Positions 36,904 to 47,184 are shown, counted from the stretch's first letter. The stretch is 64,000 nt of DNA from Coccinella septempunctata (GCF_907165205.1 NC_058189.1:14568001-14632000), one strand, 5' to 3'. Notes: generated by a model not told the origin, from the sequence alone. Made by a program: numbers and translations.

Positions 36904-36962
36904 ATTCCTTCTAGCCAGTATAGCAACGCCACCTGTGCTGTTAGGTCTATCATTTCTGTAGA

Positions 36963-37145
36963 TTAGTAGATATCGTAATTGGGAAATGCTATCCGAACGT
37001 TGGGGTTAAGTCTTGTTTCTTGGAGAGCTATGACATCCGGTTTCTTCTCTTCAATCAGTTCTTCGAATTCTGGTCTGCGGGCTCTCAATCCTTCGACGTT
37101 CCAAGAGACGATTATGAGATTGTTCTTTATCGTCGTATCAGCCAT
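36963..37145 (-). pseudogene. Jockey-like ORF2: N-terminal endonuclease segment
   Basis: Sixty codons from the ATG at 37145-37143, which touches the end of ORF1 (stop at 37145-37147). They read IIVSWNVEGLRARRPEFEEL and PDVIALQETRL, the first two catalytic motifs of the APE endonuclease. The frame then hits TAA inside a tandem duplication (atctacta/atctac on the minus strand, 36953-36968). The following endonuclease motif continues in another frame with an 8 bp surplus. This one lesion inactivates an otherwise intact-looking ORF2. Adjacent or overlapping ORF1/ORF2 junctions are common in Jockey-clade elements and suggest coupled translation. Confidence 0.9.
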
Positions 37146-38539
37146 TAAATATTCTTAATAATTTGCTGCATCTTCTTTTCAATCTCTTTCTCCAGATTCT
37201 GCATCATCGTGCTGAGGAGGTTTTTCGTGAACTTATCCAGTTCCTCAGTGATTCCAGAAATTCCTTTTCTGGTTTCGGCTTTTTTGACGGTTTTTGCCTT
37301 TTCCGTCTTTTTCTCTGGTTTCTTCGTCTCTTTGACTGCTTTGGTTGCAGTTTCCTGGGGTTTCTTCACTTCCGAAGAGTTTTGGGATGGCCTCGGTGTA
37401 TTTTGTGTTGGCCTCGAGCTGGTCTGGTTCGATCTTGGCGATCTCTTGGTCTTTTTAGTGACCAATTTCCATTCGCTACATCCCTTGTAGCTGGCTGGAT
37501 GTCCTTGCTCTCCGCAGAGAACACAAGAGGCATTTCGCTCCTCGTTCTCCCTGGTAAGCGTACACTCCTTGGAGCTGTGATTACCGGAGCATTTCACGCA
37601 CCTCCATGGAAAAGTGCACTTACTTTGGGCATGTCCATATCGCTGACAGCGGTAACATTGTCCAGGCCCAATCGTCCTTCTCTTAGGTTCAACAACACAG
37701 TTCATGTTGTAGAGCCTTTTCACCTCGAAGATATCCTTATTCTGGGTTTTAACCAGCAATAAGGGCATCGGCTGTTTTGTTTTATTTGAGGTCATCCTTA
37801 TGACCTCAGCATCGACGATCCCTTGATCCTTGAGGTCGTCAAGGATCGTCGGGATATCTGCATCCAGCGGTAGGTATCTCACTACCGCGTATATTTTCTT
37901 TTCTTCCTCCCGTTGAAGAGTGTAAAACTCCCTATTTATTTTATGAAGGAAGTCCGTCATCCTTCTATGATCATCGGCGCTTTGTGGGACGATTCTTATA
38001 CCGTCCTTTACTGTCGTCGCTCTTTGGTATTTAATACCGTTTCGCATTAACGCGTTCGAAATTGAAGTCCATTCGGACGTACCTCTCAGGGTCACAGGGG
38101 GGATTTTTTCTTTTCTCTCCACTGGAGTGGTTTTCTCTTGGTCTGGGGTTTCCAAGACTCTTTTCTTGTTTGTATCTTCATTTGACGAGGAGCTATCCTT
38201 TCTCACTCTTTTGGCGGGTGGGGAAATTTTGGTTTGAGGGGTTTTGACCACCTCCATCTTCTGTTTTTGAACCGGTAAGTTCACTTCTTGGACATTTTTC
38301 AAAATAATGTTCTTCTTGAGTGCTTTGGAGTAACTTTCCTTATTTCCCTCCTGCAACTCGAGCCTCTCCCTGAGATTTTTAATCTCAGCAACTAAGCTAG
38401 ATACGCATCTATCTAACTCATTCACCCTCGCTTTCAAACTTGCGTTCTCCTCTCTCAAAATATCGTGTTCGGACACGACATTAGCGATTTCTGGCGCGTC
38501 TTCTTCCATTACGGAATCGCAGTCCGAATGGTCAGACAT
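37145..38539 (-). CDS. Jockey-like LINE ORF1 (Gag-like nucleic-acid-binding protein)
   Basis: An intact 464-residue frame starting at the ATG at 38539. A leucine- and glutamate-rich stretch at about residues 25-65 (ILREENASLKARVNELDRCV) should form a coiled coil. Basic, proline-rich sequence follows, then three cysteine-histidine knuckles at about residues 290-355: CYRCQRYGHAQSKC, CVKCSGNHSSKEC and CVLCGEQGHPASYKGC. The C-terminus is lysine-rich. This is the Gag-like ORF1 of Jockey/R1-type LINEs, which binds the element's RNA. It belongs to the element, not to the host. Stop and ORF2 start are adjacent. Confidence 0.93.
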   Translation of the reverse strand: MSDHSDCDSVMEEDAPEIANVVSEHDILREENASLKARVNELDRCVSSLVAEIKNLRERLELQEGNKESYSKALKKNIILKNVQEVNLPVQKQKMEVVKTPQTKISPPAKRVRKDSSSSNEDTNKKRVLETPDQEKTTPVERKEKIPPVTLRGTSEWTSISNALMRNGIKYQRATTVKDGIRIVPQSADDHRRMTDFLHKINREFYTLQREEEKKIYAVVRYLPLDADIPTILDDLKDQGIVDAEVIRMTSNKTKQPMPLLLVKTQNKDIFEVKRLYNMNCVVEPKRRTIGPGQCYRCQRYGHAQSKCTFPWRCVKCSGNHSSKECTLTRENEERNASCVLCGEQGHPASYKGCSEWKLVTKKTKRSPRSNQTSSRPTQNTPRPSQNSSEVKKPQETATKAVKETKKPEKKTEKAKTVKKAETRKGISGITEELDKFTKNLLSTMMQNLEKEIEKKMQQIIKNI

Positions 38540-38816
38540 TTTAGAATCTAATTAATAATTACTTTGCTACTCAAAGAAATTGTAAATAAAATTTTTCAAG
38601 ACAAAAGAAAAATGGCTAAGTTATATATTTTCTATACTATGAGAAAAATAAATCGACTCACCAGTGATATCCGTGGAACCAGCGATCTTGGAGGTGATCT
38701 GGACTCTACACTGAACACACTGAATTTGAACGAATTTCCGCTCTATAACGCATACACTTATAGAACTTACAAAAAACTTCGGAAGTTTCGTATACGGAAT
38801 CAAAAATTCCGTAGCT

Positions 38817-38946
38817 TCGCTAGTGTCAACTTTCACTTCGACTTTCTCTTTTACAACACGAGAGATGACGTATCGCACTGCATCGCTAGTGTACACTTTC
38901 ACTTCGACTTTCTCTTTTACAACACGAGAGATGACGTATCGCACTG
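38817..38946 (-). repeat. Two tandem 64 bp repeats in the LINE 5' untranslated region
   Basis: 38817-38880 and 38883-38946 are nearly identical (sharing acgagagatgacgtatcgca), period 66 bp, located between the LINE 5' end at 38992 and ORF1. Tandem 5' repeats in LINEs can be promoter monomers; that role is inference. Confidence 0.85.
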
Positions 38947-39002
38947 GTATCATTCAACACATCTACCTGCTACAACGTCTCGAGGTGAACTCAAGTGACC
39001 GT

Positions 39003-40630
39003 CGCGGGGGAAAATCTGCTTTTATAGGCACACCCCCCCCCCCCACGTTAAAAATCTGAAAATTCCAGAATGCGACAAGAGTGAAAAACGTCGTCAGCTC
39101 CGGTTTATCGCATATCAACATCAGAAAAACGTCGAAATCTTCAACGGCTGCAAGAAAAACAACGTTGAACACAGATAAACGGTTTTTTACATTCACTCTG
39201 CCTATCGGAATGAATGTACGGAATATTTGAGAATTAAATATTTTCAAAGGCGGAAATGTGAAATGAAAGGAATGCACTAAAATGAACTCCAATTTTTCTC
39301 AGAAAACTGGAGATCATTACAGCAAAAAAAAATGCAATTTTTTGTGCTACCCTGTTTGTCAAGGTATTCATTAATCCTGTTTGTGAAATCGATATCCAGA
39401 CTTCATGAAATTCGTCTAGTCAATTTTGCGAACACCACGGCATACGATTTGCGCTTGTGCACTCTCTAAGAGTTATAAATAATGACTTGCCTCAACTTCC
39501 ATAATTATCAGAGAAAACCTTCCCGTGTGAATCGCTAAAAGCTCCATTGGCTTTCGCAGCAAATGAACATCGGCACTAGAATGCCTCAATCTAAATTACT
39601 CCATTCGATACGTTGGGCGGATGTTTGTCAAATGTTCGTCTTGTTTATTTTCGTTCGAAATTTATCGCCTTGCTACGGAAACAAGTAGCTGTATATCCTA
39701 ATCGCAACAACAACGCCAACCCGGCATGCAATTAAATCGACTATCATTTTGAGGTGGGCTGTATTTGTCAAGTCACAAGGGGAGGGCGGGATGTTTAGTA
39801 TCGTACACCATCCTCCAACTGTTGAACGCTCAACGGTTTCAACATCCGAGGCTGCCGCAAGCATATAGATCAAGTTGGCTCTGTTCTGCTGCCATTCTAC
39901 GATACAAGCCGATCACGGCCAAGCCCGACCTGATAAGAAATATTGCACCGATTAAAACTATTAACGTTCGCTACAATCGAATACAGCGGGTCTGTCAACT
40001 GGTTGAAGATTGGGGATAAATCAGGTCGATAGTTTCGGAAACAATACTAGGCAATCAATTTTCGGAGTAAGGTCACTAAGTTCGGATAATGAAGGATGTT
40101 GAACTGATCCCTCTGGCAACCTCCTAACAGAGATTTTCCGAGAAAGGAAAGATGCCAGGAGCATCCAATAATTAGAAAATATATCGCATTTTCCCTTACA
40201 GTTAAAAGAGTTCCCAAAAGAAAACTTAATTTAGTTCAGGAATACGAGAAAAGTAGTAATACTTCACAGAATATTTCAATAAACCCAGCCTTCAGATCTG
40301 TTAAGGCTGGTTTCTTTGTAAAACGACACCATTTCCAGTTGTAATTCAGAAATGATCAATTGAAATGCAGATCAGTCAAATTTATTTCAGATACCGTCAA
40401 TTGTACTTCAGATTAGTCGATTTAATTTCAGAATCCATCAATTGTAAATCAGATTAATTACACTGATCGACAAAATTATAGCTTTGTTCTCCCACCTAAA
40501 GCAAATATACATATTTTTAATCTTTGTAGCCAAGGTATAAACGCACGATAAATAAAAAGTCGAAGTTAGCTCTTGTTGTTTTTTAATAATTATATTCATG
40601 ATTTTTAACAAAAACAATGCATTATAATAT
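39003..40630. other. Intergenic, no supported gene
   Basis: 39002-39050 continues the tract that the LINE split (cgcgggggaaaatctgcttt, C-run at 39043). Beyond it, short frames such as 39765-40019 have no recognisable motif. Confidence 0.4.
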
Positions 40631-41016
40631 TTACAATGGTGTAAAAGATTCCGATCGCTTAGATCTTTTGGCTTTTCTGCTGTAGGACGACTCCGGTATT
40701 TCTCTAACGATGGATCAACAATAATCAGCAAGCATAGAGGGTTCCCCTTTGCCTTGGTAGCGTTTTTCGAATGACGCGATGTCTTGATAGAATCGCTCTC
40801 CATGCTCGTCACTTACGGCACCCATATTTTGTGAAAAGAAATTAATATGTGATTGCAAAAAGTGTGCAAAAATGTTGCATCCCATTTTTTGATAAGCCTG
40901 TAACATCGTTTTGACGATATTTACATATTGCGGAGATTTGTGATTGCCAAGAAAATTTTTGGTCACTTCTACAAAGGACAACCAGGCTTCTTTTTCTACG
41001 TCATTTAATGCTGTCA
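40631..41016 (-). pseudogene. Fragment of a repeat-associated arthropod protein (DEHGERF family)
   Basis: The minus strand reads FLTALNDVEKEAWLSFVEVT, KTMLQAYQKMGCNIFAHFLQ, then GAVSDEHGERFYQDIASFEK, RYQGKGEPSMLADYC, TGA (40712-40714), and in phase a basic tail (YSRKAKRSKRSESFTPL) to TAA at 40631. The SDEHGERFxQDI ... MLADYCW signature is one I recognise from the C-terminus of many uncharacterised multi-copy arthropod proteins; their function is unknown to me. The stop sits exactly where the family has tryptophan. No N-terminal part or introns are visible, so this is a dispersed, dead fragment. Confidence 0.65.
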
Positions 41017-41277
41017 GAAACTGAATAGTTTGTTTATTTTATAAAGTATCGTAAGGTACAGAGAAATGCGAACATGGAGAATTCACGCATGTCTTTTATT
41101 TTGATAACGGGAGATAAACAAACGTGAGTACTATTATTTTTGTAATAAGGTGAGGGATACCTAACAAAAAAAATATAAATCTGTTAGGTGGGAGAACCCT
41201 TGTTGAATAGTGTTATTGTAATTCAGAAACCGTAATTTGTAATTCAAAAAGTACGAATATTATCAAGGTTATGTACG

Positions 41278-41880
41278 TTTTTTTTTTTTTTGAGTAGCAG
41301 GGGGAAAATCTGCAAGACAGATGAACCACCCTCTCCTGAGGGGGAACAAGTATGGGGACTCTCACTCTCCTGAGCTTGAGACCCACTGAAAACCTTGTGC
41401 TTCTTCATAGGTTCCGGGCATTTTGCCTATTAACCAGTTGACTCTTATGGTTTCTGGACTCTGACACGATCACAGTCGTGTTGATAGTTGTGTGCTGTCT
41501 ATATCCTTTATAGGTTACATTTAAATCCTTAACTGATCTCTCGGTCTTCGGTGGTAGGTTCTTGACCTTCTAGCTTCTTCTGTTGGATCGTAGTCGACTA
41601 ATCTTCGTAGTTCCTCATTTGGATGTTGTTTGGCTTTGTCGAATATCCTTTCCGCCTTTCTCTTTATAAATTCTGTAACTGGTTCCCATTCCAAGTCCTT
41701 GTAGATTTGTTTGTTCCTAACAAACCAGGGTACGTCCATCGCCATTCTAAGGAGTTTATTCTCAGTGGCCTGTATTCTCTTGATGTGGGTCTTGGCTGCG
41801 AAGCCCCATGCCGCTGAACCATATTTGAGTTGTGGTCCCGCGATAATTTTAATCATCGTCAGCTTGATGTTTTTATTCAT
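41278..41880 (-). mobile_element. 5'-truncated copy of the Jockey-like LINE
   Basis: From the poly(A) (T-run 41278-41291) through the 3' untranslated region (gcagggggaaaatctgc … ttgcctattaaccagttgac) into the last 119 codons of ORF2 (41521-41880), this matches the LINE at 26566-38992 closely. It breaks off at the equivalent of 34788. Because it reads straight through taaccagttgactc, it is the empty-site reference for the BEL insertion. 5' truncation is normal for LINE retrotransposition. No target duplication is evident by eye. Confidence 0.93.
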
Positions 41881-41882
41881 AT

Positions 41883-42467
41883 AATTTTGTCCGTGTTCTT
41901 GTACGTGTTAATTGTCTATAGGATTTATTCTACAGCTCAATACAATACAATAAATGCCACTCCACTTTCTCCAGCTTTTTTGTGCCACAATGTGAAAAAA
42001 GATTCATACAAAAGTTTCATGATTCAAAATGAAATATAGAAAAAAAATTCACATATATAGGGTGTTGCAGAAATCCTGGACGTTATTCTATTTCCTTATT
42101 TCAAATGGGCACCTTATTTTTAATCCAATCTTTTGGATCGTTTTTCCATCATCCACATCAGTATGAGAAATCCTCCAAGAATTTGAACCATTTATAGGGA
42201 TAAACTATCTATCCCCATTTGACGCCCCAATAGCTACATGATCTATCTTCAATTTGAACGATTTATATCTGTCACCTGAAGTGTTTATGGGACTATCGAA
42301 AGTCGACATTTTTTATTATTAAACATCGAAATACTCGAAAACAGCCTATTATACGAGAAAATATAAAGCATACTTTCATTTTACAAAACGGTAGAATATT
42401 CATTAGATAGTGTCCAACTTAGTTTCAAGTGTTGGGTCCTTTGAATTTCTGATATTTTTATGGTACG
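41883..42467. other. Intergenic, no supported feature
   Basis: AT-rich, no recognisable coding sequence. A transposon-end-like agggtgttgcagaaatcctg lies at 42059, unsupported. Confidence 0.35.
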
Positions 42468-42469
42468 TA

Positions 42470-42724
42470 CGGGGATATATTGAAAAATTCTTAGCCTACT
42501 ATAGAACAAAACAAAATTTCAATGTCAAAATATTTTATTATTCAACATATTCTTCTCTTAATTGGATACATTTATTACAGCGAACTTGTAACGTCTCTAG
42601 AAAAAAATGTTTCTTCTTGCCCTGGAAACCAGACCTCCACAGCTTTTTTTACCTCCTCGTTGGAAGAAAATTTACGACCTTTTAAACTTTTTATCAGTTG
42701 AGGAAAGAGATGGAAGTCGGATGA
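42470..42724 (-). mobile_element. mariner 3' fragment
   Basis: It begins at the mariner terminal repeat after TA (ggggatatattgaaaaattc; compare the right end of 8595-9816) and runs into the transposase C-terminus on the minus strand: SSDFHLFPQLIKSLKGRKFS and VEVWFPGQEETFFS. Coding quality is better than in the 8595 copy. It stops at about 42724 where the foldback element at 42725 begins; the rest of the mariner is not found beyond. Confidence 0.85.
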
Positions 42725-43258
42725 TTCATAACTATTGGGACATAGGTTAGGGCAGATTGTTTGGAACAAAATATGGCGATAGGACCAAATATACCTCAAT
42801 AAAATATTGCTGTGGAAAAAGATAGAGGGCGTTAAAGTTGATTTTTTTTTCGTTTTTCGCTAATAATTTTACTGTTTATTTTTTCATCCGTTTTTAAGAA
42901 AAACACAATTGAACAGTTCAGAGCATCGGAAGGGGATCTGAAGTAACGATTTATTTATTTTATTTATTTATTTCGACGATAAAGCATAATTAAAAACAAC
43001 GTAACATAAAAAAAATAAACTCAAATTAAATGTTCTACATTGCCTCCTCCGACTTCTATGCCTTTTCTAATTCCTTTAATAAAGGACTTTCGAACTTCGA
43101 AGAAAATATTATTCTGTCCCCTTATAAAAAATTCAACTTCCACGCCCTCTATCTTTTTCCACAGCAATATTTTATTGAGGTATATTTGGTCCTATCGCCA
43201 TATTTTGGTCCAAACAATCTGCCCTTAGCCTATGTCCTAATAGTTATTAATCACCCTG
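42725..43258 (+). mobile_element. Foldback MITE, copy 1
   Basis: Arms of about 120 bp (42729-42845 and 43127-43258) are inverted repeats sharing ggaccaaatatacctcaata and cagcaatattttattgaggt, ending in cagggtgatt-type termini next to TA on the right. The left end meets mariner sequence and lacks the usual cagggtg. The middle is non-coding. The 47185-47716 copy lies in the opposite orientation. The TA flanks and short termini suggest a Tc1/mariner-mobilised MITE. Confidence 0.8.
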
Positions 43259-43260
43259 TA

Positions 43261-44307
43261 TATTTTTCTTCATATTTTATATTTTTTATTGACCTTTCAT
43301 CTTAAACCTTTATTTTATTTTTCATATTTTTCCTCAGAGCAATTGTACTTCTTTTCTTTTTCGCAGCTAATCGATAGACAAGGAAAAGAGTACGTGAATG
43401 TGAATTTTTGTTTTAGGATGTCCTTGTCTGAATTCCTGCTTATCTGAGTGAAAATGATGCATAAGTCCCACCAAATTTTCATGAGCAACTAGTAAGATTT
43501 GTACTAGGAGCTATAGGCGAGTACTGCAGGCATCAGGCATTTACCACGAGTAAATGTGTCATTCAGCGCTCGTTGAACAATATATTATTTCATTTCGAGA
43601 TTCACGTTCGAAACGTAACAATCTAATTTAATTCGTAGGCGTTCATTCTTAGTATAATTCTGTCGTCGGCGTCGCTTATTCTCGTTTCTGTATCATCTTT
43701 CACTGCCATTGTTCGGCTCTCGTCCGCTGTTTGTACTATTAGGAACGTGAGCCATTGTTGCAAGGTAATTGCGCAGGTGGAAGAAATCTGATTAGGAGAC
43801 AAGAAAATGGTTAATGTTCCTCCCTGTTTGCTCGTCTTTGTGTATTGTGATGGTTGCGCTTACTCCGCTTCGACTGCTAATTAGAAGGAATTCCGTTACT
43901 CTATGCATAGATATCCCATAATCTTATTGTGGATTTTACTCTTTTCATGTATGGAGATATAAGTACCGCATTGTTTTAGAAGCCCTGATTCAAGGGTAGG
44001 ATTATTCAGTGTTCCACGAATAAGTTCGTCGGTTCGATACATCTATACTTAGTTAGTCTTTGGGGGGACTATAATGTCTGCCTTCGCTAGTAAATTTATT
44101 TCAGCAATTGGTTTTCCGCATCAAGGCAATGTTTCGTCCACCAATTTTTCGGATTCGCCATTGTTTACATTTCAATAGCTCCTCATGCGCAAATGAACTG
44201 TACTAGGAAACAATACATATCCTCCAGTGAAATGAAGGTGAAAAAACATCATCTAAAAATACTGATAGGGGAGGATTTATTGGGAGAGGATGCAGTATTT
44301 GACCTTT
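43261..44307. other. Intergenic, no supported feature
   Basis: No open frame of note. 43620-43900 is less AT-rich but uninterpretable. Confidence 0.4.
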
Positions 44308-44516
44308 AGTAGGGGAGCCCAAGAAGAAAATTCGGGATTTACTCGTGCGTGTCAGATTAATATAAGGGGAGATACCTTGGACCCTGTAGAGTACCTCTAC
44401 CAAAAATGAGACCTGTATATAGGGGGAATTGTTTAGGACAATTACAGAATAGTAAAAAAAACCATCATTGTACATCATCTTCAAACTGTCAGATTCAGAA
44501 AACCCCCCCTGATTAT

Positions 44517-44847
44517 TGTCAGATTAATGGGTCGACACCTCTGCAACACCGAGTTTAACCATCTGTATGAAAATCTGACACGCTCGAGTATGTACAAGTA
44601 ATGATTTTTTTGCATTTTCAAAGGACCGCTGTGACCTTGCGTCACGTCCGAATTGTCAGCCTCTTGAAAAGTAGCTTTCTGTGGGTCCAATTAACATATC
44701 CTCTGAAAATCTGACACGCCCAAAAAAATTTTTTTTTTACTATTTTCAACTCTTCCGTACGGCCAACCTCAACACACAAACTGTCAGATCTACATGAATT
44801 CATTATCAGAGACACGTAGGGCATATACAGTATCTTAATCTGACACG
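44517..44847. repeat. Three tandem TGTCAGAT/ATCTGACA modules
   Basis: Modules 44517-44582, 44654-44718 and 44782-44847 each start TGTCAG(ATT) and end (A)ATCTGACACG, so their ends are inverted repeats about 65 bp apart. Module starts are 137 and 128 bp apart. Two are followed by ctcgagtatgtac or ttcgagtatgtac. A similar module lies at 62859-62922 in copy B, and half-modules at 44348, 59919 and 60453. The bodies are not conserved, only the ends and spacing. Confidence 0.75.
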
Positions 44848-44856
44848 TTCGAGTAT

Positions 44857-46062
44857 GTACAGGGTGGGCAAAATTTTTTTTGTCTATTAAAGGGATTTCC
44901 ACAACAATAGCAGCTAGAAGAAAACTGAAAACAGATCTAGCCTAACTTTCATAGATTTTGAGTTATGCACGAAAATTGAGAAATTGTCATTTTCATGTCA
45001 TATTGATAAAGAGATCGATATCCTTAAGAGAGTAAAAGACTTTCGTCTGATTATTAAAGAAATAAATTGATTCAATTATCGGTTTTTCTATTTAAACTTA
45101 AAGAGTCAGTAATAAAACAAAATACGATAATAAACTATTATAATTATAATTCATACAAAAAGTAAGATGATGAAAAATAGGTACATGTATCAACGGTAGT
45201 GTTCGAATTTAATTAACGCTACGTATGGCGTTGCCGATGTGAATACCGGTGACTTTTTTTTCTATTTATGAAAGAAACTTAAAGAGTCAGTCATATAAAA
45301 AAATACGATAATAAACTATAATTTCAATTATTACAAAAAGTAAGATAATGAAAAATAGGTACATGTATCAACGGTAGTGTTCGAATTGTGAACCATCGTT
45401 AGATGAGCATGAAAAGCTAACACTACATACATATGGCGTTACCGATGTGGATACTGGTGACTTCTCTCAGGGTGTTTGCCGTTAGTTGTTCATAATTTTG
45501 TATTCTTGCTCCGTAAATTTTATTTTTCACTTCGTGATTCCTATCATAGAGGCTCAGGTTCACAAAAGATAATGCATTTTCAACAGTCGCTATGGTAATG
45601 CGACTTATAATTGAGCAGGAAAAAGTATTAAATTTTTTTCTCGTGTAATATTCATGTGAATAGCGACATATGATACATTTTTGAAATCAGCAAAAAAAAT
45701 GCAGATGAAAGAACTTTCTACTATAGTTTACATTTGAGAACTCAAAATTCCCTGTCGTATCTCGAATATGACTGGATCAAAAAATTTAATAATACCATAT
45801 TCCAATTATTCCTCAAGTGCCTGTAAAATGTAACAACGAATTTCGAATACGAGTTCAAACAAGCGAGTTATTCAGCTTCATTGGAAATGACAATTTCTCA
45901 ATTTTCGTTCATGACTCAAAATCTATGAATGTTAGGATGGATATGTTTTCAGAGTTGGAATGGTCAGGAAAAAAGAGCTCGAGGATGTGTCGTCCGTTTT
46001 CTTCTAGCTGCTATAGTTCTCGAGATCCCTTCAGTAGACAACTAATTTTGCCCAACCTGTAC
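44857..46062. mobile_element. Foldback element inserted in composite copy A
   Basis: The termini gtacagggtgggcaaaatt (44857) and its variant complement at 46062 bound inverted arms: cctaactttcatagattttg (44941) pairs with caaaatctatgaatgttagg near 45917, and gaaattgtcatttt pairs with aaatgacaatttc near 45885. In composite copy B the equivalent point reads ggtgtacatactcg without any insert, so this is a genuine insertion at GTAC. The centre carries a direct duplication (45093-45465). Confidence 0.8.
45093..45465. repeat. Direct duplication of about 185 bp
   Basis: aacttaaagagtcagt, acgataataaacta and aggtacatgtatcaacggta recur in the same order at 45093-45250 and 45277-45465, ending in a variant of tggcgtt-ccgatgtg and ggtgactt. 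The copies have diverged and differ by small insertions. Confidence 0.85.
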
Positions 46063-46235
46063 ACCAGACGATTTTTTTTTTACATCTTTGAGAACCTGCA
46101 GACGCTTTCCCCATCGCTGAAAGTGTATACTTCATAAAACCTTTTTTTCTTTCTACCATCTAATCTTCAAAGTCCTCTAGGTCTCCACGACGCTCTAGTA
46201 CATTCCGATTTAGTATCGTCGGCTCCCCAAATACT

Positions 46236-47184
46236 TGTATCGTTTGGTTTTCATCAAATTTCTATTATATTCAACATTTATCATTTAGATTTGAAATTAG
46301 GAGTTTTGAGTATTTAAATATCAAATAATGAATAAAAGTAGGGGTCGAAATGACGGACCGTCCTGGAAACTTTACCCTACCAAATCAAGAGTTAACATAT
46401 TTCGCTATGATTGAAATTCCTAAATTCAGACATTTCAATCGTCAACTTTCCTCTCTTCTCACACACTATATCTCTGGCTAACTCGCCTCCACTTTTTTTG
46501 CTCATATTCAACTGAAATGTAAAACCGCCGGTAGCCCTAAAACCCAAACTACGAAGTGATGTAGATCTGGTGGAGCTCCCCCAACATCTCATGTTTTCGG
46601 GCGATGTACGTGGCCGCAGTTAAGACATATCAATTATTGTAATCCCCGGACGAAGAACGTGCTTTTTATTTAGGGCACGGCAACTGTTTACATCTGCGTC
46701 GTCGGCAACAAATGTTCAGAATTAACTTTGCCCATCCGCTGACCGCAGATTGCTACTGCAATTTCATTCTTTCAGGCCTGATATGATGTTGTACGGAGTT
46801 AATTATATCATTTTCTGGGGCTTTTTTATGAGCTTTCTCCCTCCTGCCAGTCCTGAATGGTCATTAAGCCCAAGGAACTCGTACTATTTATATCTTCTTC
46901 TTCGGGTTTTTTTCATCCCACGTATAAGTAATGAAAAATATTACAGAATATCAGTTTTTCCGGAATTAAAATTTTTTCGTGGAAATCCAGCAAACAGAAT
47001 ACTTATGAGAATCTCTGCAACCATCCGAGTCAATGCCGGGAATCTGAAAAGGCACTCACAATACATATTTTGTAGATCAGTTTGACAGCGCATGACTCTT
47101 ACTATCAATAGATAACGATGCTCTGTTGCGACCAAATTATGATAGCCTGGTTCTAACATGAATTTTGTTTTTTGATTTGATATA
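46236..47184. other. Intergenic, no supported feature
   Basis: Frames 46392-46592 and 46750-47085 have no recognisable motif. Confidence 0.4.

Larger units (their letters stand above)
26566..38992 (-). mobile_element. Jockey-like LINE, near full length, split by a BEL element
   Basis: On the minus strand the element begins at 38992 (gagttcacctcgagac), has a repeated 5' untranslated region, ORF1, ORF2, a 3' untranslated region and a poly(A) tail (T-run 26566-26589). Target duplications aagtgaccg lie at 26557-26565 and 38993-39001. Without the inserted BEL (7592 bp including its duplication) it is about 4.8 kb, normal for the Jockey clade. The BEL element sits about 100 bp downstream of the ORF2 stop. 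The second copy at 41278-41880 keeps the uninterrupted 3' region, proving the split. Confidence 0.93.
44308..46235. mobile_element. Composite DNA element with GGGGAGCC ends, copy A
   Basis: The terminal inverted repeats (about 45 bp) begin agtaggggagccc at 44308 and, complemented, agtatttggggagcc at 46235; both continue with the shared block cgggatttactcg or its variant. Inside is a tandem series of 66 bp hairpin-like modules (44487-44860), then a 1.2 kb foldback insertion (44857-46062). The same ends and flanking blocks recur, inverted, at 59736-63079. No protein is encoded, so it is non-autonomous. I cannot see a convincing target duplication and do not assign a superfamily. Confidence 0.75.

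Noticed and set aside
34531..38247. Plus-strand frames such as 37163-37762 (199 codons)
   Set aside because: Antisense shadows of LINE ORF1 and ORF2; no motif in the plus-strand translations.
42410..42685. Plus-strand 91-codon frame
   Set aside because: Antisense to the mariner C-terminus and overlapping its terminal repeat.
44487..44860. Spaced repeats as a CRISPR array
   Set aside because: Only the module ends are conserved as inverted pairs, the locus is eukaryotic, and there are no cas-like genes.
44308..46235. Polinton/Maverick assignment from AGT ends
   Set aside because: No 6 bp target duplication, no polymerase, integrase or capsid-like coding, and the element is far too short.
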